Notes: generated by a model not told the origin, from the sequence alone. Shown: positions 37,817 through 46,184, numbered from the stretch's first letter. The stretch is DNA of 64,000 bases from CAYZJR01 sp964503045 (GCA_964503045.1 CAZCZI010000008.1:62001-126000); one strand, 5' to 3'. Numbers and translations are program-made.

Positions 37817-38773
37817 ATGAGCGCGTTCATTCGAAATTTCTGCCGTGTCCTTACCGCTCTATTTAGCATCGCAGTCATTGCGAGTTATTTTGGTGCCGTC
37901 AATGAGGCTTGTGAGCTTCTGAGTCACTTGCGATGCGCTCTCTTTGTCCTTTCGATAGCATGGATGTTCTTACTCCTGTTCTTAAAATTTCGAGGATTAT
38001 CCATTTGGGTTGGACTGCTTGTGCTGATAAATGTTGTTCCTCTTCTAGAAATGTATGTGCCGAGAATGAGCATCAATCATGGTGATAAGCAGCGGACATT
38101 GCGCGTCCTTCAAATGAACTTATGGGGCGGTCGGAATCGCAATTATCAACAGGTGATCGATGTAATTGAAAAGTCTGACGCTGATGTAGTCGGATTGAGC
38201 GAGATAACACCGACATGGGCTTCTCGTTTGAAACCGCACTTGTCTCAATACCCATACCGATTAGTGGAAACTGGTCATGGTGGCATTGCGTTGTATAGTC
38301 GATTTGCGCTGCTGGAAAAGGAGTTGCGTTTCTACAAGCCGGCAAAACGTCCTCGAATCTTTGCACGGATGAATTTCAATAATCGCAATGTAACTATTCT
38401 ATTTGTGCATCCGGTCATACCGATTGGACTCTATAAACTACGAAACGAAGAACTAAGTCTGATTGCTGAAGAAGCCGCTGGTTCTGCCGAGCCTGTGATC
38501 GTCTTTGGCGATCTAAACTGCACACCGTGGTCATACTATTACGACAAACTAAAGCAAGACGGCGGTCATTTGATCGACACCATGCTTGGTTTTGGCGTTC
38601 AGTCTAGCTGGAATGCTTTCTGGCCATGTCCAGTAATTCCTATCGATCACTGCTTGGTGAGCAAGGAGTTCGATACAGTTCAGCGGCGTTTGGGACCTCG
38701 AGTCGGCTCTGACCACCTTCCGGTTTTCGTGGAGCTATCGATTAAGAATTTGCGTGATAAAAACTCCAAGTAA
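37817..38773 (+). CDS. Membrane-anchored endonuclease/exonuclease/phosphatase-fold protein, paralogue A
   Basis: 318 residues. Three N-terminal membrane segments (about 12-85) are followed by an EEP domain (about 95-310). The domain shows the family's metal and catalytic residues: QMNLWGG near the start, VGLSEI for the metal-binding glutamate, FVHP, GDLNCTPWS for the Asp-Asn pair, and GSDHLPV for the catalytic Asp-His. This family hydrolyses phosphodiesters in DNA, RNA, lipids or inositol phosphates; the membrane anchor favours an envelope-located phospholipid or extracellular nucleic-acid substrate. Paralogue B lies at 41286-42254 with the same layout. Confidence 0.85.
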   Translation: MSAFIRNFCRVLTALFSIAVIASYFGAVNEACELLSHLRCALFVLSIAWMFLLLFLKFRGLSIWVGLLVLINVVPLLEMYVPRMSINHGDKQRTLRVLQMNLWGGRNRNYQQVIDVIEKSDADVVGLSEITPTWASRLKPHLSQYPYRLVETGHGGIALYSRFALLEKELRFYKPAKRPRIFARMNFNNRNVTILFVHPVIPIGLYKLRNEELSLIAEEAAGSAEPVIVFGDLNCTPWSYYYDKLKQDGGHLIDTMLGFGVQSSWNAFWPCPVIPIDHCLVSKEFDTVQRRLGPRVGSDHLPVFVELSIKNLRDKNSK

Positions 38774-38839
38774 TTATCTTCAATCGCTGGATCTTTTAAT
38801 CGTATAGAGAGATGATATTAGTCCTGCGAAAGGAGTGTT

Positions 38840-39409
38840 ATGCCCTCCACAAAATCAGTCGAGATTTATGTCAGCACGGACATCGAAAGCGATGGACCGA
38901 TACCTGGACCCCATTCCATGCTGAGCTTTGCCTCCGCAGCTTTCACTCCGGACAAAGTTGTAATCGACACCTTTTCTGCCAACCTGACATTGCTGCCTGG
39001 AGCCGTTGGCGATGAGCGAACCATGAATTGGTGGAAGACTCAACCGGAAGCTTGGGAGGCGTGTCGGCAAAACACTGAGCCACCAGAAGTGGTGATGCCG
39101 AGATACCTCGAGTGGCTTAAAGCACTGCCTGGAAAACCGGTATTCGTTGGATATCCCGTAGCTTTTGATTTCATGTTTGTCTATTGGTATTTGATCAGAT
39201 TTGCTGGCGAGAGCCCGTTTTCACATTCTGCGCTTGACATAAAAACTTTTGCGATGGCAATGATGAAAGAGGAGTATCGAAAATCTACTAAAAACAACAT
39301 GCCTAAACACTGGTTTGACGATACTCCGCATACGCACATCGCATTGGACGATGCGATTGGACAAGGTGCGTTGTTTTGCAATATGTTGAAAGAGAATCTG
39401 CAGACCTAA
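38840..39409 (+). CDS. DEDDh-type 3'-5' exonuclease
   Basis: 189 residues with all DEDDh residues visible: D14 and E16 in STDIESDG, D110 in GYPVAFDFMF, and the final HxAxxD as H166-D171 in HTHIALDD. The family trims single-stranded DNA or RNA 3' ends (RNase T and DNA polymerase proofreading subunits). AAGGAG lies five bases before the ATG. It is the first gene of a tight operon: its stop TAA is directly followed by the ATG of a DNA methyltransferase, which overlaps a GNAT gene. This could be a nucleic-acid-processing module, but its role is unknown. Confidence 0.88.
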   Translation: MPSTKSVEIYVSTDIESDGPIPGPHSMLSFASAAFTPDKVVIDTFSANLTLLPGAVGDERTMNWWKTQPEAWEACRQNTEPPEVVMPRYLEWLKALPGKPVFVGYPVAFDFMFVYWYLIRFAGESPFSHSALDIKTFAMAMMKEEYRKSTKNNMPKHWFDDTPHTHIALDDAIGQGALFCNMLKENLQT

Positions 39410-40063
39410 ATGAAGACTTACATCTCACTCAAAACTGAAAGAGCAAGTCAGCTTCCGGAAGAGTTTCGAAAAGATGATGTGCGGTATGCCGATGCATTGG
39501 TCGAGCATTTCTTGAACGAGTATACCGACCAAGGTGACATTATCTTTGACCCATTCATGGGTTTCGGGACTACACTTCTTGTCGCGGAACAACTCGATAG
39601 AATCGGATACGGAGTCGAATACGATGAGAAGAGATGGCGCTACGTTCAAACTATTTTGAAACACCCGGAGCGTGCATTGCATGGTGACTCAACTAAGTTG
39701 GATTCAATTGCGATCCCTGACTTTTCATTTTCCATTACATCGCCACCGTACATGGGCAAGCATCATAAGGAAAACCCATTCACTGCATACTCGACAGAAT
39801 TCGAGGGCTATCATCTCTATCTCGATACAATTCGAGGCGTTTACGAACAGCTGGGAAGAAAGCTGAAGCCTCATGGACGCGCTGTAATAGAAGTCGCCAA
39901 TTTGAAGCACGAGGATGGCACCCTGACCACTCTTGCATGGGATATCGCCGGTGCAGTATCAAAGGTTCTTAGGTTCGTAGGTGAAACGATAATTACTTGG
40001 GACACCGCATATGGTTATGGCTATGACCATAGCTATTGTTTGATGTTCGAAAGGCCGGAATGA
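39410..40063 (+). CDS. Small DNA methyltransferase (N4-C/N6-A type, gamma-like motif order)
   Basis: 217 residues. The S-adenosylmethionine motif DPFMGFGTT (47-55) precedes the catalytic SPPY (111-114), as in gamma-class or related enzymes; there is no separate target-recognition domain. The N-terminal block (ASQLPEEFRKDDVRYADALVEHFLNEYTDQGD) is motif X. The SPPY form is most frequent in N4-cytosine or N6-adenine methyltransferases of PF01555. No restriction endonuclease is adjacent, so it may be solitary or could belong functionally with the DEDDh exonuclease upstream. It overlaps the GNAT gene by four bases (ATGA). Confidence 0.82.
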   Translation: MKTYISLKTERASQLPEEFRKDDVRYADALVEHFLNEYTDQGDIIFDPFMGFGTTLLVAEQLDRIGYGVEYDEKRWRYVQTILKHPERALHGDSTKLDSIAIPDFSFSITSPPYMGKHHKENPFTAYSTEFEGYHLYLDTIRGVYEQLGRKLKPHGRAVIEVANLKHEDGTLTTLAWDIAGAVSKVLRFVGETIITWDTAYGYGYDHSYCLMFERPE

Positions 40064-40827
40064 TGCCAGAAATTCGAAACAAAGACTCAATCAGGAAGAT
40101 ACTTTCAAGTGAGAGACCATGGTCTGCTTATGCACTGGGTGATTTGGAACCTCCTCTGTTCGAGAAAACATCATGGATTGTTTCCGATGATCAAACTCCA
40201 GCGATCGCATTGTTGTTTCGTGCATTTGAAACACCAGTTCTTTTTACGCATGGATCAACTTCTGGAATTGACAAAATCTTGAAAGAGATTGATTCAGAGA
40301 AACGAATGTTCTTATCCGTAAAAGGCGATATTCTAGATCTGATGCAAGACACTTACTCAATCAGAGATAAACAGTTGATGCTTCGCATGGTGCATCATGG
40401 TGATAGGGTGTCGTGCAATTTTTCTGCAGTTCGTCTTTTACCGGACCAAATAGATAAGCTGCAGAAGTTGTACGATGATGGTGCTTCTACTGGTGAGGCG
40501 CCGGATTTCTTCGCTGATTATATGGTGGAGCAGGGTTCGTTTTTCGGAGTCTTCGACGGTGATGATCTCGTTGCCGCAGCAGGCACTCACTTGATTGCAT
40601 CGTCGGAATCAATTGCGGCAGTTGGTTGTGTTTACACGCGACGCGATCATCGAGGAGAAGGGCTTGGCACGGTCGTTACCGGTGCCGTTGTAGCTGATTT
40701 GATTAGACGCGGAATCGATACGATCGTTCTCAATGTGAAGAAGACGAACACCGCCGCGATCAAGGTCTATGAGCGATTGGGATTTAAAGCCTATTGCGAG
40801 TTTTACGAGGGATTGGCGACAAAATGA
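40060..40827 (+). CDS. GNAT-family N-acetyltransferase
   Basis: 255 residues from ATG 40060, whose first four bases overlap the methyltransferase stop (ATGA), with AAGG upstream; an adjacent ATG at 40063 is equivalent. The C-terminal half carries the acetyl-CoA loop motif GCVYTRRDHRGEGLGTVVT (the R/Q-x-x-G-x-G/A motif as RGEGLG). Then come the beta-5/helix block LNVKKTNTAAIKVYERLGF. The N-terminal half is a second GNAT-like domain without that motif, as in two-domain acetyltransferases. The substrate is unknown. It is the last gene of the exonuclease-methyltransferase-acetyltransferase operon. Confidence 0.85.
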   Translation: MMPEIRNKDSIRKILSSERPWSAYALGDLEPPLFEKTSWIVSDDQTPAIALLFRAFETPVLFTHGSTSGIDKILKEIDSEKRMFLSVKGDILDLMQDTYSIRDKQLMLRMVHHGDRVSCNFSAVRLLPDQIDKLQKLYDDGASTGEAPDFFADYMVEQGSFFGVFDGDDLVAAAGTHLIASSESIAAVGCVYTRRDHRGEGLGTVVTGAVVADLIRRGIDTIVLNVKKTNTAAIKVYERLGFKAYCEFYEGLATK

Positions 40828-41285
40828 CGATGTCGCAGTCTTGCTCAACTTGAGCTGTTAGAGTGAAGGCACTTCAACCAAGGCCGTTGCGAGAATTCCG
40901 AGAGCGAACATCGTGATGGGAAAGGCGACTGCGATGATCGGACAAAGGGCATCCCAAAGTTTTTCTTTGACTGAAGTTTGTGGGACTTGGACTGCTTCTG
41001 CGGACATTGTCTGTAATTCCTGTTTGAACCCGACAAAAGCATGACGGTTCTCTCCGGAAAATTAGGGGAGAACCCGGAAACGCTCGCAGGTGGCGCGTTT
41101 TAGGGGCTTTGCCCTTAAGTGGGGAGCGACGGGGGCAAAAGAAGGTAAATCCTCCCCGGAGCCTACTTTGAGCGGGATGTCATCCGTTGCAATTTCGCGG
41201 AATGGCTGTCTACCAAGCCTAAGTCGAAGATTTCGGCTAAAGTGAAGATACTGCTGCCGTTACCAACCGCCTCGAATAGATTGCC
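40828..41285. other. 458-base gap: small gene plus structured leader
   Basis: Besides the 49-residue gene on the minus strand, this gap holds a long leader for it. GGTTCTCTCC (41046-41055) and GGGGAGAACC (41065-41074) pair over ten bases around a 9-base loop. Further upstream, TTTGCCC pairs with GGGCAAA (about 41107-41141). No open frame is seen for 41075-41285, and no riboswitch class is recognised. The plus-strand leader of the EEP gene at 41286 also lies here. Confidence 0.45.
40858..41007 (-). CDS. 49-residue single-span membrane protein
   Basis: A short frame on the minus strand from ATG 41007 to TAA 40858-40860. The N-terminus is MSAEAVQVPQTSVKEKLW, and the C-terminal two-thirds form one hydrophobic helix (IIAVAFPITMFALGILATALVEV) with a short polar end. 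AGGA lies 10 bases upstream. The protein is below the size most gene finders report. It is supported by its clean soluble-to-membrane layout, good codon use, lack of a competing frame, and a structured leader upstream. No family is recognised; small membrane regulators or complex subunits are the obvious analogies. Confidence 0.6.
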   Translation of the reverse strand: MSAEAVQVPQTSVKEKLWDALCPIIAVAFPITMFALGILATALVEVPSL

Positions 41286-42254
41286 ATGAGGTTTAAAGAC
41301 ATCCGTCTTAGATTGCTATTTGTTGGTGGTCCATTTCTTGTGGGAGTAATCTGTTTTGCGCTCTCTCTGTTTGGATTTCTTCCCTATGTTTGGTTGTGCG
41401 ATATCGCGAGCCAATTGAGGATAGTGTTGGAGGTACTGCTTGCGTGTTCTCTAATTGTTTTGACGATGTTGAGGTCAAGAATCTGTGCGAGCATTGTGGC
41501 TGTGGGTTTAATAGTTAACTCTGTTCCTATAGTTGACTTGTATTTCCCACTTCCGAATCACACCGAACCGTCGCGAACAATTAGCATACTCAACGTAAAT
41601 ACAGAATTTCAGCATAATGAAAGATATGACCTGCTACAGAAGTTGATTGAGGAAAGAGATCCCGATCTCTTCGCCGTAGTGGAAGCAAATAAAAAGTGGA
41701 TCGATGCTATGGAGTCGATGACGAAACGTTTTAAGTTTCAGAAAGTGGTGCTTGTCGGTCCAGGAATGGCTTTGTTCAGCAAGTATCCAGTTGAGCATGT
41801 CGATGTCCGTTTCTTTGGAAAAAGTCACCACCCAAGGATTTTCGCGACGCTTTTGGTCGATGAGAGAAAACTTCAAGTGGTAATTGCTCACCCCACTACG
41901 CCGAAAAGTGAGGGAGGCTATGCTGAACGGACAAAAGAGTTTTCGCTGCTTCACGACGAGCTTGCTGCTCTTCCATCGCCAAAGATACTAATTGGCGATC
42001 TAAACTGTGGCCCTTGGTCTGCTGATTTTCGGAAGCTTCTTGGCGCTGGTCTGCAAGACTCCGAAAGAGGATTTGGACCTCAGCCATCTTGGCCTGCACG
42101 CAGTGGACGCGTGTTCAACGAGGTGCCGATACCACCTTTGGTTCCCATCGATCACGTATTGGTGAGCGGCGAGTTTCGAGTGGTGCAAAGGCAAACTGAT
42201 ATGTCTATTGGTTCGGATCATTTGCCAGTGTTCGTTAAGCTCGGACTTGAGTGA
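41286..42254 (+). CDS. Membrane-anchored endonuclease/exonuclease/phosphatase-fold protein, paralogue B
   Basis: 322 residues with the same design as the gene at 37817: about three N-terminal membrane segments (10-85), then an EEP domain. Key blocks are SILNVNTEF, FAVVEANK with the metal glutamate, VIAHP, GDLNCGPWS, and the C-terminal GSDHLPVFVKL. HPRIFATLL aligns with RPRIFARMN in paralogue A, as do VPIDHVLVS and IPIDHCLVS. The two copies are separated by about 2.5 kb carrying the exonuclease/methyltransferase operon. A solitary mazF-like gene follows nine bases after the stop, probably in the same transcript. Confidence 0.85.
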   Translation: MRFKDIRLRLLFVGGPFLVGVICFALSLFGFLPYVWLCDIASQLRIVLEVLLACSLIVLTMLRSRICASIVAVGLIVNSVPIVDLYFPLPNHTEPSRTISILNVNTEFQHNERYDLLQKLIEERDPDLFAVVEANKKWIDAMESMTKRFKFQKVVLVGPGMALFSKYPVEHVDVRFFGKSHHPRIFATLLVDERKLQVVIAHPTTPKSEGGYAERTKEFSLLHDELAALPSPKILIGDLNCGPWSADFRKLLGAGLQDSERGFGPQPSWPARSGRVFNEVPIPPLVPIDHVLVSGEFRVVQRQTDMSIGSDHLPVFVKLGLE

Positions 42255-42263
42255 GGAAAGATT

Positions 42264-42725
42264 GTGAAAAAAGGAGATGTTGTGCTTGTGTCCTTCCCGT
42301 ATTCTGCCGAGGGTGGTCAGGTCCAAACAAAACGGAGACCGGCCGTCATTGTTTCTAGCGATGTTCGCAATGAAGATCTAGAGGATGTGCTTGTGGTACC
42401 TCTTGCAAGCAACACATTGAAGGCTGGAAAGAATCCAATGCAAATCGTGGTGTTAATGAACAGCCCACAGGGACAGCGTGCGGGACTCAGAATCGACTCC
42501 GTAATCGACTGCACGGTAATAACCACAATTCCGAAGAAGCTTGTAGTGTCAAGGATTGGAGCGTTTCCTTCAGATGTTGTACGCCAAATCGATGAATGCA
42601 TTCGAAAAGGAATTGATCCTGACGAGGGCGCTGGCGGGGCTGGCGTACCTCGAAAGCCTAAGCCGCACGACGACGATACGGGAAACGCTCTACAGCCACC
42701 CAAACCCTCTGAGGATGGCACGTAA
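42264..42725 (+). CDS. Solitary MazF/PemK-like protein with proline-rich tail
   Basis: 153 residues. Residues 1-110 are a PemK/MazF fold: KKGDVVLVSFPYS, KRRPAVIVSSDVRN, DVLVVPLAS, GLRIDSVIDC and a terminal helix. MazF toxins are sequence-specific mRNA interferases; the conserved R in KRRPAVIVS and the GL..DS segment support the fold and probably the activity. The last 40 residues are Asp/Pro/Lys-rich and absent from ordinary MazF proteins. No antitoxin gene lies immediately before or after: upstream is an EEP protein and downstream a Ser/Thr kinase. It may be a regulated toxin, a repurposed RNA-binding protein, or paired with a distant antitoxin. GTG start with AGGAAA upstream. Confidence 0.82.
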   Translation: MKKGDVVLVSFPYSAEGGQVQTKRRPAVIVSSDVRNEDLEDVLVVPLASNTLKAGKNPMQIVVLMNSPQGQRAGLRIDSVIDCTVITTIPKKLVVSRIGAFPSDVVRQIDECIRKGIDPDEGAGGAGVPRKPKPHDDDTGNALQPPKPSEDGT

Positions 42726-42788
42726 TTTAAACTTCAAAATCCCCAGATGCCAACTGCGGCGGGTTTCAGCGGCTGATATATTCGTTGG

Positions 42789-43814
42789 TTGACGGGGAAC
42801 GTAAAGGATAGATTCCCCAAAGGACAGTCCACGTTGAACGAGCCGAGTGCCGCGAGTCTCTGCGACAGGTGTGGTAATCCACTGTGCGAATGCTCGTGCT
42901 TTTCGATGCCGACGCAGCCGCAGCAGACGAAGCTGGTTGGCACAGGACAGATTGTCGGCCGAAATTACGAAGTAATTCGCGCAGTTGGGCGCGGAGGAAT
43001 GGCGACTGTATACATGGTTAGGCATCTTGGCTCAGGCGAGTTGTTTGCTATGAAGGTGCTCAACAATGAGCTGCTGCACGTAGACGAGGCAAAACGCAGG
43101 TTTGAGCGCGAAGCAACAGCTCTGAGTAAGCTCAGTCATCCTAATCTCGTGACCTTATACGATTTCGGCGTCTCGGATGATGGGCAGCCATACTTCATCA
43201 CTGACTTTTTGCAGGGTTCGAGTTTGTTCAATATTCTCAGGCAGGAACGGCGACTTTCTGTCGATAGAGCTTGCCGCATTTTTGTTCAAATATGTGAGGG
43301 AATGGAATATGCGCATCAGCGCGGATTGATTCACCGCGACTTGAAGCCAAGCAACATTCTGCTCACAGGAGATGCTCCCAATGAGCGTGTGAAAATAGTT
43401 GATTTCGGAATAGTGAAATTTGCACCAACTGAGCAACGTCTGGACGAGCGATTGACACAAGAGGGAATGGTCGTCGGCAGCCCTGCCTACATGAGTCCCG
43501 AGCAGTGTCAGAATCACAATCTCGATCACCGAACAGACATTTACAGTCTTGGTTGCATCATGTTTGAAGTTCTAACGGGAAGACTGGCATTCGAGGGAGA
43601 TTATCCTCTTGCGATTCTCATCAAACAAGTGAGCGCGCCCGCTCCAACTGTCCATGAAGCAATGACTGACGATGATTCCATAGGTGCTTCCATAGAAGCA
43701 GTTATTTTGAAAACATTATCGAAGTTGCCTGAACACCGACATCAATCTATGTCGGAATTGCAATTCGCTCTTTCCCAGGCCCTTAAAGAGCAAAAACCGC
43801 TCGTAAATCAATAA
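42789..43814 (+). CDS. Cytosolic Ser/Thr protein kinase with N-terminal cysteine cluster
   Basis: 341 residues of a Hanks-type kinase. The glycine loop is GRGGMA (68-73), the ATP lysine K89 (AMKVL), the catalytic loop HRDLKPSN (182-189), the DFG motif at 205-207, and the APE-like block YMSPEQ. No membrane segment is present, so the enzyme is soluble. Before the kinase domain a small cysteine cluster, CDRCGNPLCECSC (C25, C28, C33, C35, C37), looks like a metal-binding knuckle. TTG start at 42789; a TTG at 42834 with AAGGAC upstream could also be used and would keep only the kinase. Targets are unknown; the nearby MazF-like and caspase-like proteins are candidates by location only. Confidence 0.85.
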   Translation: MTGNVKDRFPKGQSTLNEPSAASLCDRCGNPLCECSCFSMPTQPQQTKLVGTGQIVGRNYEVIRAVGRGGMATVYMVRHLGSGELFAMKVLNNELLHVDEAKRRFEREATALSKLSHPNLVTLYDFGVSDDGQPYFITDFLQGSSLFNILRQERRLSVDRACRIFVQICEGMEYAHQRGLIHRDLKPSNILLTGDAPNERVKIVDFGIVKFAPTEQRLDERLTQEGMVVGSPAYMSPEQCQNHNLDHRTDIYSLGCIMFEVLTGRLAFEGDYPLAILIKQVSAPAPTVHEAMTDDDSIGASIEAVILKTLSKLPEHRHQSMSELQFALSQALKEQKPLVNQ

Positions 43815-45223
43815 TCGTCCAAATCTATTTTGCGTGGTTTCGTCGGCGGTGCCGAGATAATTAGCTGGTTGCCTTTCCACTTGCTTTTCATTATGGCCGT
43901 TTGCAATTCCTTTCTATCTTGCAATACTTCTGATTCGACTGCTTCTTTAAGATGGTCGAATGCTTGAACCATTGTCGGCTTTCCCTTTTGCATTCGCAGC
44001 GACTCAATAAGTTGTCGCGTGAAGACCCCGTTTTGGTATCGTTTTGATTCCCACGACAATTGGTTTTGGCCGCTTGAACAAATGATCAACTGACCTGTAC
44101 CTTGCAACAAGTTGGTATCAAAGTTGCCCACACGTTGCACGCCCTTCGACGGTTGTGCTGCACCACTGTGACACGCGTCAATAATCAGCACTACTCTGTT
44201 CGAATGCACTCTATGCTTGATTGCATTTGCTAGATCTTCCAAAGGCAATCCGGTTGCATACAAACTCTCTGGATCAGTGTTGTGCATTACAAGATAGTTG
44301 AGACCTTCCAAATCTGCTTTGGAGGAACTGCCATGACTCGAGATAAAAATCAAAACCAAATCATTGGGTCGAGCCAATCGTGGCAGCCATTTGTCTCCAA
44401 GTTCTGCCAACACGCGTTCTTTCGTTGCGTCCTCATCAACGAGCAGCTTCACATGATCGGGCGCGAAATTGGCTTCTGTAGTTAAGTATGTCGCCAAGTC
44501 TTTTGCATCTTTGGCCGGATACTTCAAATTTATCGAAGGTTGCGCAAACTTACTCACGCCGACGACGAGCGCCCACTTATCTTCAATCGGTGTTGAATCG
44601 CCTTCGGGATCTTCTGCTGCTTTTGAATCTATAACACCTGATGTGGTGGCAACGGTTGTAGGCTGCGCTACCGTAGTTGCCGGAGTAGCCGGTTGTGATG
44701 TTATGACGGTTGTGGTAGAAGTCTGTCCCTGCTCTTTCGTACCACTTTGCGCCGATTCAGTCTGTGGCGGTTTCGATGCAATAGCCGTTCCACCTAATGA
44801 AACCGCACCACCCAAGGCGATCTTGTAGGTGGCGCGCACACCGACATCCATGCCAAACATCACTTTCATAGTGATCTTTTGCCTGCTAGCCAAATGAAGC
44901 TTCGTCGACTTCTTGGTACCAGTACTGGTGGCTGCTACAGGTAGATTTGAAAGCTCCCTTCCGGAGCTGTCGCAGAAAATCACTTGCGTCGTCGTCGAGT
45001 AGAACTCCGTTGCTCCATCGACCGATACAGTAACGTCACCGGGCCCAGCGACAAACGAGTAATAGTATGTCTGCCCGTTAGCCTCGGCGTCGCATTTTAC
45101 TTCGGTAGTCGTCAACGTCTCAGGGTTGCTGCTATCTGTTGATTGCGCGCAAACGCGATTTGCATCGATTGCGAGCAACCAACACGCAATAGCGAAACAG
45201 CCTACGATGAATTTCAGTTTCAT
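43808..45223 (-). CDS. Secreted caspase-like peptidase C14 (metacaspase-like)
   Basis: 471 residues from ATG 45223, where a signal peptide begins (MKLKFIVGCFAIACWLLAIDANRVCAQ); an upstream ATG at 45262 would hide it. Mature residues up to about 145 form a beta-rich domain (QTYYYSFVAGPGDVTV). A Thr/Pro/Gln-rich linker and a caspase p20-like domain (about 215-400) follow. The catalytic dyad is visible: H297 in FISSHGS and C351 in IIDACHSGA. Caspase homologues of this family cleave after basic residues or aspartate and are linked to stress and death pathways in bacteria. It is exported, so it would act outside the cytoplasm. It overlaps the convergent kinase end by seven bases and follows the ricin-like gene by 14 bases. 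Confidence 0.88.
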   Translation of the reverse strand: MKLKFIVGCFAIACWLLAIDANRVCAQSTDSSNPETLTTTEVKCDAEANGQTYYYSFVAGPGDVTVSVDGATEFYSTTTQVIFCDSSGRELSNLPVAATSTGTKKSTKLHLASRQKITMKVMFGMDVGVRATYKIALGGAVSLGGTAIASKPPQTESAQSGTKEQGQTSTTTVITSQPATPATTVAQPTTVATTSGVIDSKAAEDPEGDSTPIEDKWALVVGVSKFAQPSINLKYPAKDAKDLATYLTTEANFAPDHVKLLVDEDATKERVLAELGDKWLPRLARPNDLVLIFISSHGSSSKADLEGLNYLVMHNTDPESLYATGLPLEDLANAIKHRVHSNRVVLIIDACHSGAAQPSKGVQRVGNFDTNLLQGTGQLIICSSGQNQLSWESKRYQNGVFTRQLIESLRMQKGKPTMVQAFDHLKEAVESEVLQDRKELQTAIMKSKWKGNQLIISAPPTKPRKIDLDDY

Positions 45224-45237
45224 CGTCCCACCGTGAA

Positions 45238-45768
45238 TCAGTTCGCTGAGACGAACTTCCAACGAAACTTGGTAGAACCATCATTCGGACCAAATCGCGC
45301 TTCAGTATTGGAAGGCGGCTGAGGGAGACAGTACATTGCATCTCCGTTTTTGGCGACGCTCTTCACTAGAAAACCGGCATCGCCTGGTTCAAGTACAAAT
45401 ACTGATGTATCCATGCTGATTATTGCTGTGGAGTCGCATACAGGATGAGGTTGAAAATTGAGTCCGGGAGTTTCCCCAGCCAATCGAATGGTGTAGCGAT
45501 TGGTTGGTTTTTTTGTGGCGGGGTCGATTTTTCTCGTGATCGTCCACTTTTGCATACCACTCTGCGTCCATTCTTGCAGAAACACACTTTGTCCGAAACT
45601 CGCTGCAGCGGCCTGCATCGCTTGGTCGTTTAGGGCACTGATAATGAAATAGGTGCCGCTGTCTGGATATTTGGGAGCTGTGGAAGCCGCAGGCTGCTGA
45701 GCAATGGAGGGAACAGATGCAGAAACAACAAGAGAAATTGCAATTGCTGCTCTTTGAAGAAGTTTCAT
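45238..45768 (-). CDS. Secreted ricin-type beta-trefoil-like protein
   Basis: 176 residues from ATG 45768, chosen because AGGAG lies 6 bases upstream and a signal peptide begins there (MKLLQRAAIAISLVVSASVPSIAQ). The mature part is a single domain with ricin B-like patterns: GTYFIISALNDQAMQ, VFLQEWTQSGMQKWTITRK (the Q-x-W motif), NRYTIRLAG and KFRWKFV at the end. Beta-trefoil lectins of this type bind sugars or other ligands outside the cell. It is 14 bases upstream of the caspase-like gene and both are exported, so they probably form a co-expressed pair. Ligand is unknown. Confidence 0.78.
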   Translation of the reverse strand: MKLLQRAAIAISLVVSASVPSIAQQPAASTAPKYPDSGTYFIISALNDQAMQAAAASFGQSVFLQEWTQSGMQKWTITRKIDPATKKPTNRYTIRLAGETPGLNFQPHPVCDSTAIISMDTSVFVLEPGDAGFLVKSVAKNGDAMYCLPQPPSNTEARFGPNDGSTKFRWKFVSAN

Positions 45769-45909
45769 TTGGTGCTCCTGAAGTGACTTGAGATTATCTT
45801 TTGGGCGATAGTTTCTCATGAAATCGGCAGAGATCCAATAATCCAGTACCTACCGCTTCCCAGAAACCCGGAGGGTGCGGCTCTGCCAGCACTCAAAGAA
45901 AGAAACTAA

Positions 45910-45980
45910 GCCGACAGCGGGATTTGAACCCGCGACCTGCGGTTTACGAAACCGCTGCTCTACCGCTGAGCTACGTCGGC
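45910..45980 (-). tRNA. tRNA-Thr (anticodon CGU)
   Basis: The minus strand folds as a complete cloverleaf. The acceptor stem GCCGACG pairs with TGTCGGC (one G-U). The D arm is GCTC...GAGC, the anticodon stem GCGGT/ACCGC has loop TTCGTAA, the variable loop is AGGTC, and the T arm is GCGGG-TTCAAAT-CCCGC. The anticodon CGU reads ACG. CCA is not encoded. Confidence 0.95.
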
Positions 45981-46014
45981 GAACAAAGGGCGCGCCCTTG
46001 GGCGGCCGGAATTC

Positions 46015-46020
46015 ATTATA
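46015..46020 (-). promoter_or_regulatory. -10 box of the tRNA-Thr promoter
   Basis: On the minus strand, a perfect TATAAT lies about 35 bases before the tRNA 5' end, giving a short leader. The -35 region is weak (TTACTT at 16 bases spacing). Confidence 0.5.
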
Positions 46021-46184
46021 TGGTATTCCATCCAAGAAGTAACCGGAGCTCTCCTCAACCTTCAAAAAACTTCGAAACTGTAATCCACATTACGTTTTGC
46101 ACTCTTGGAAATGGGGTAAGATAAGAAGGCAAGATATGGTTGGCTGACCGCGACTACCTTATGCGGACCCGACCCTGTCGATAA

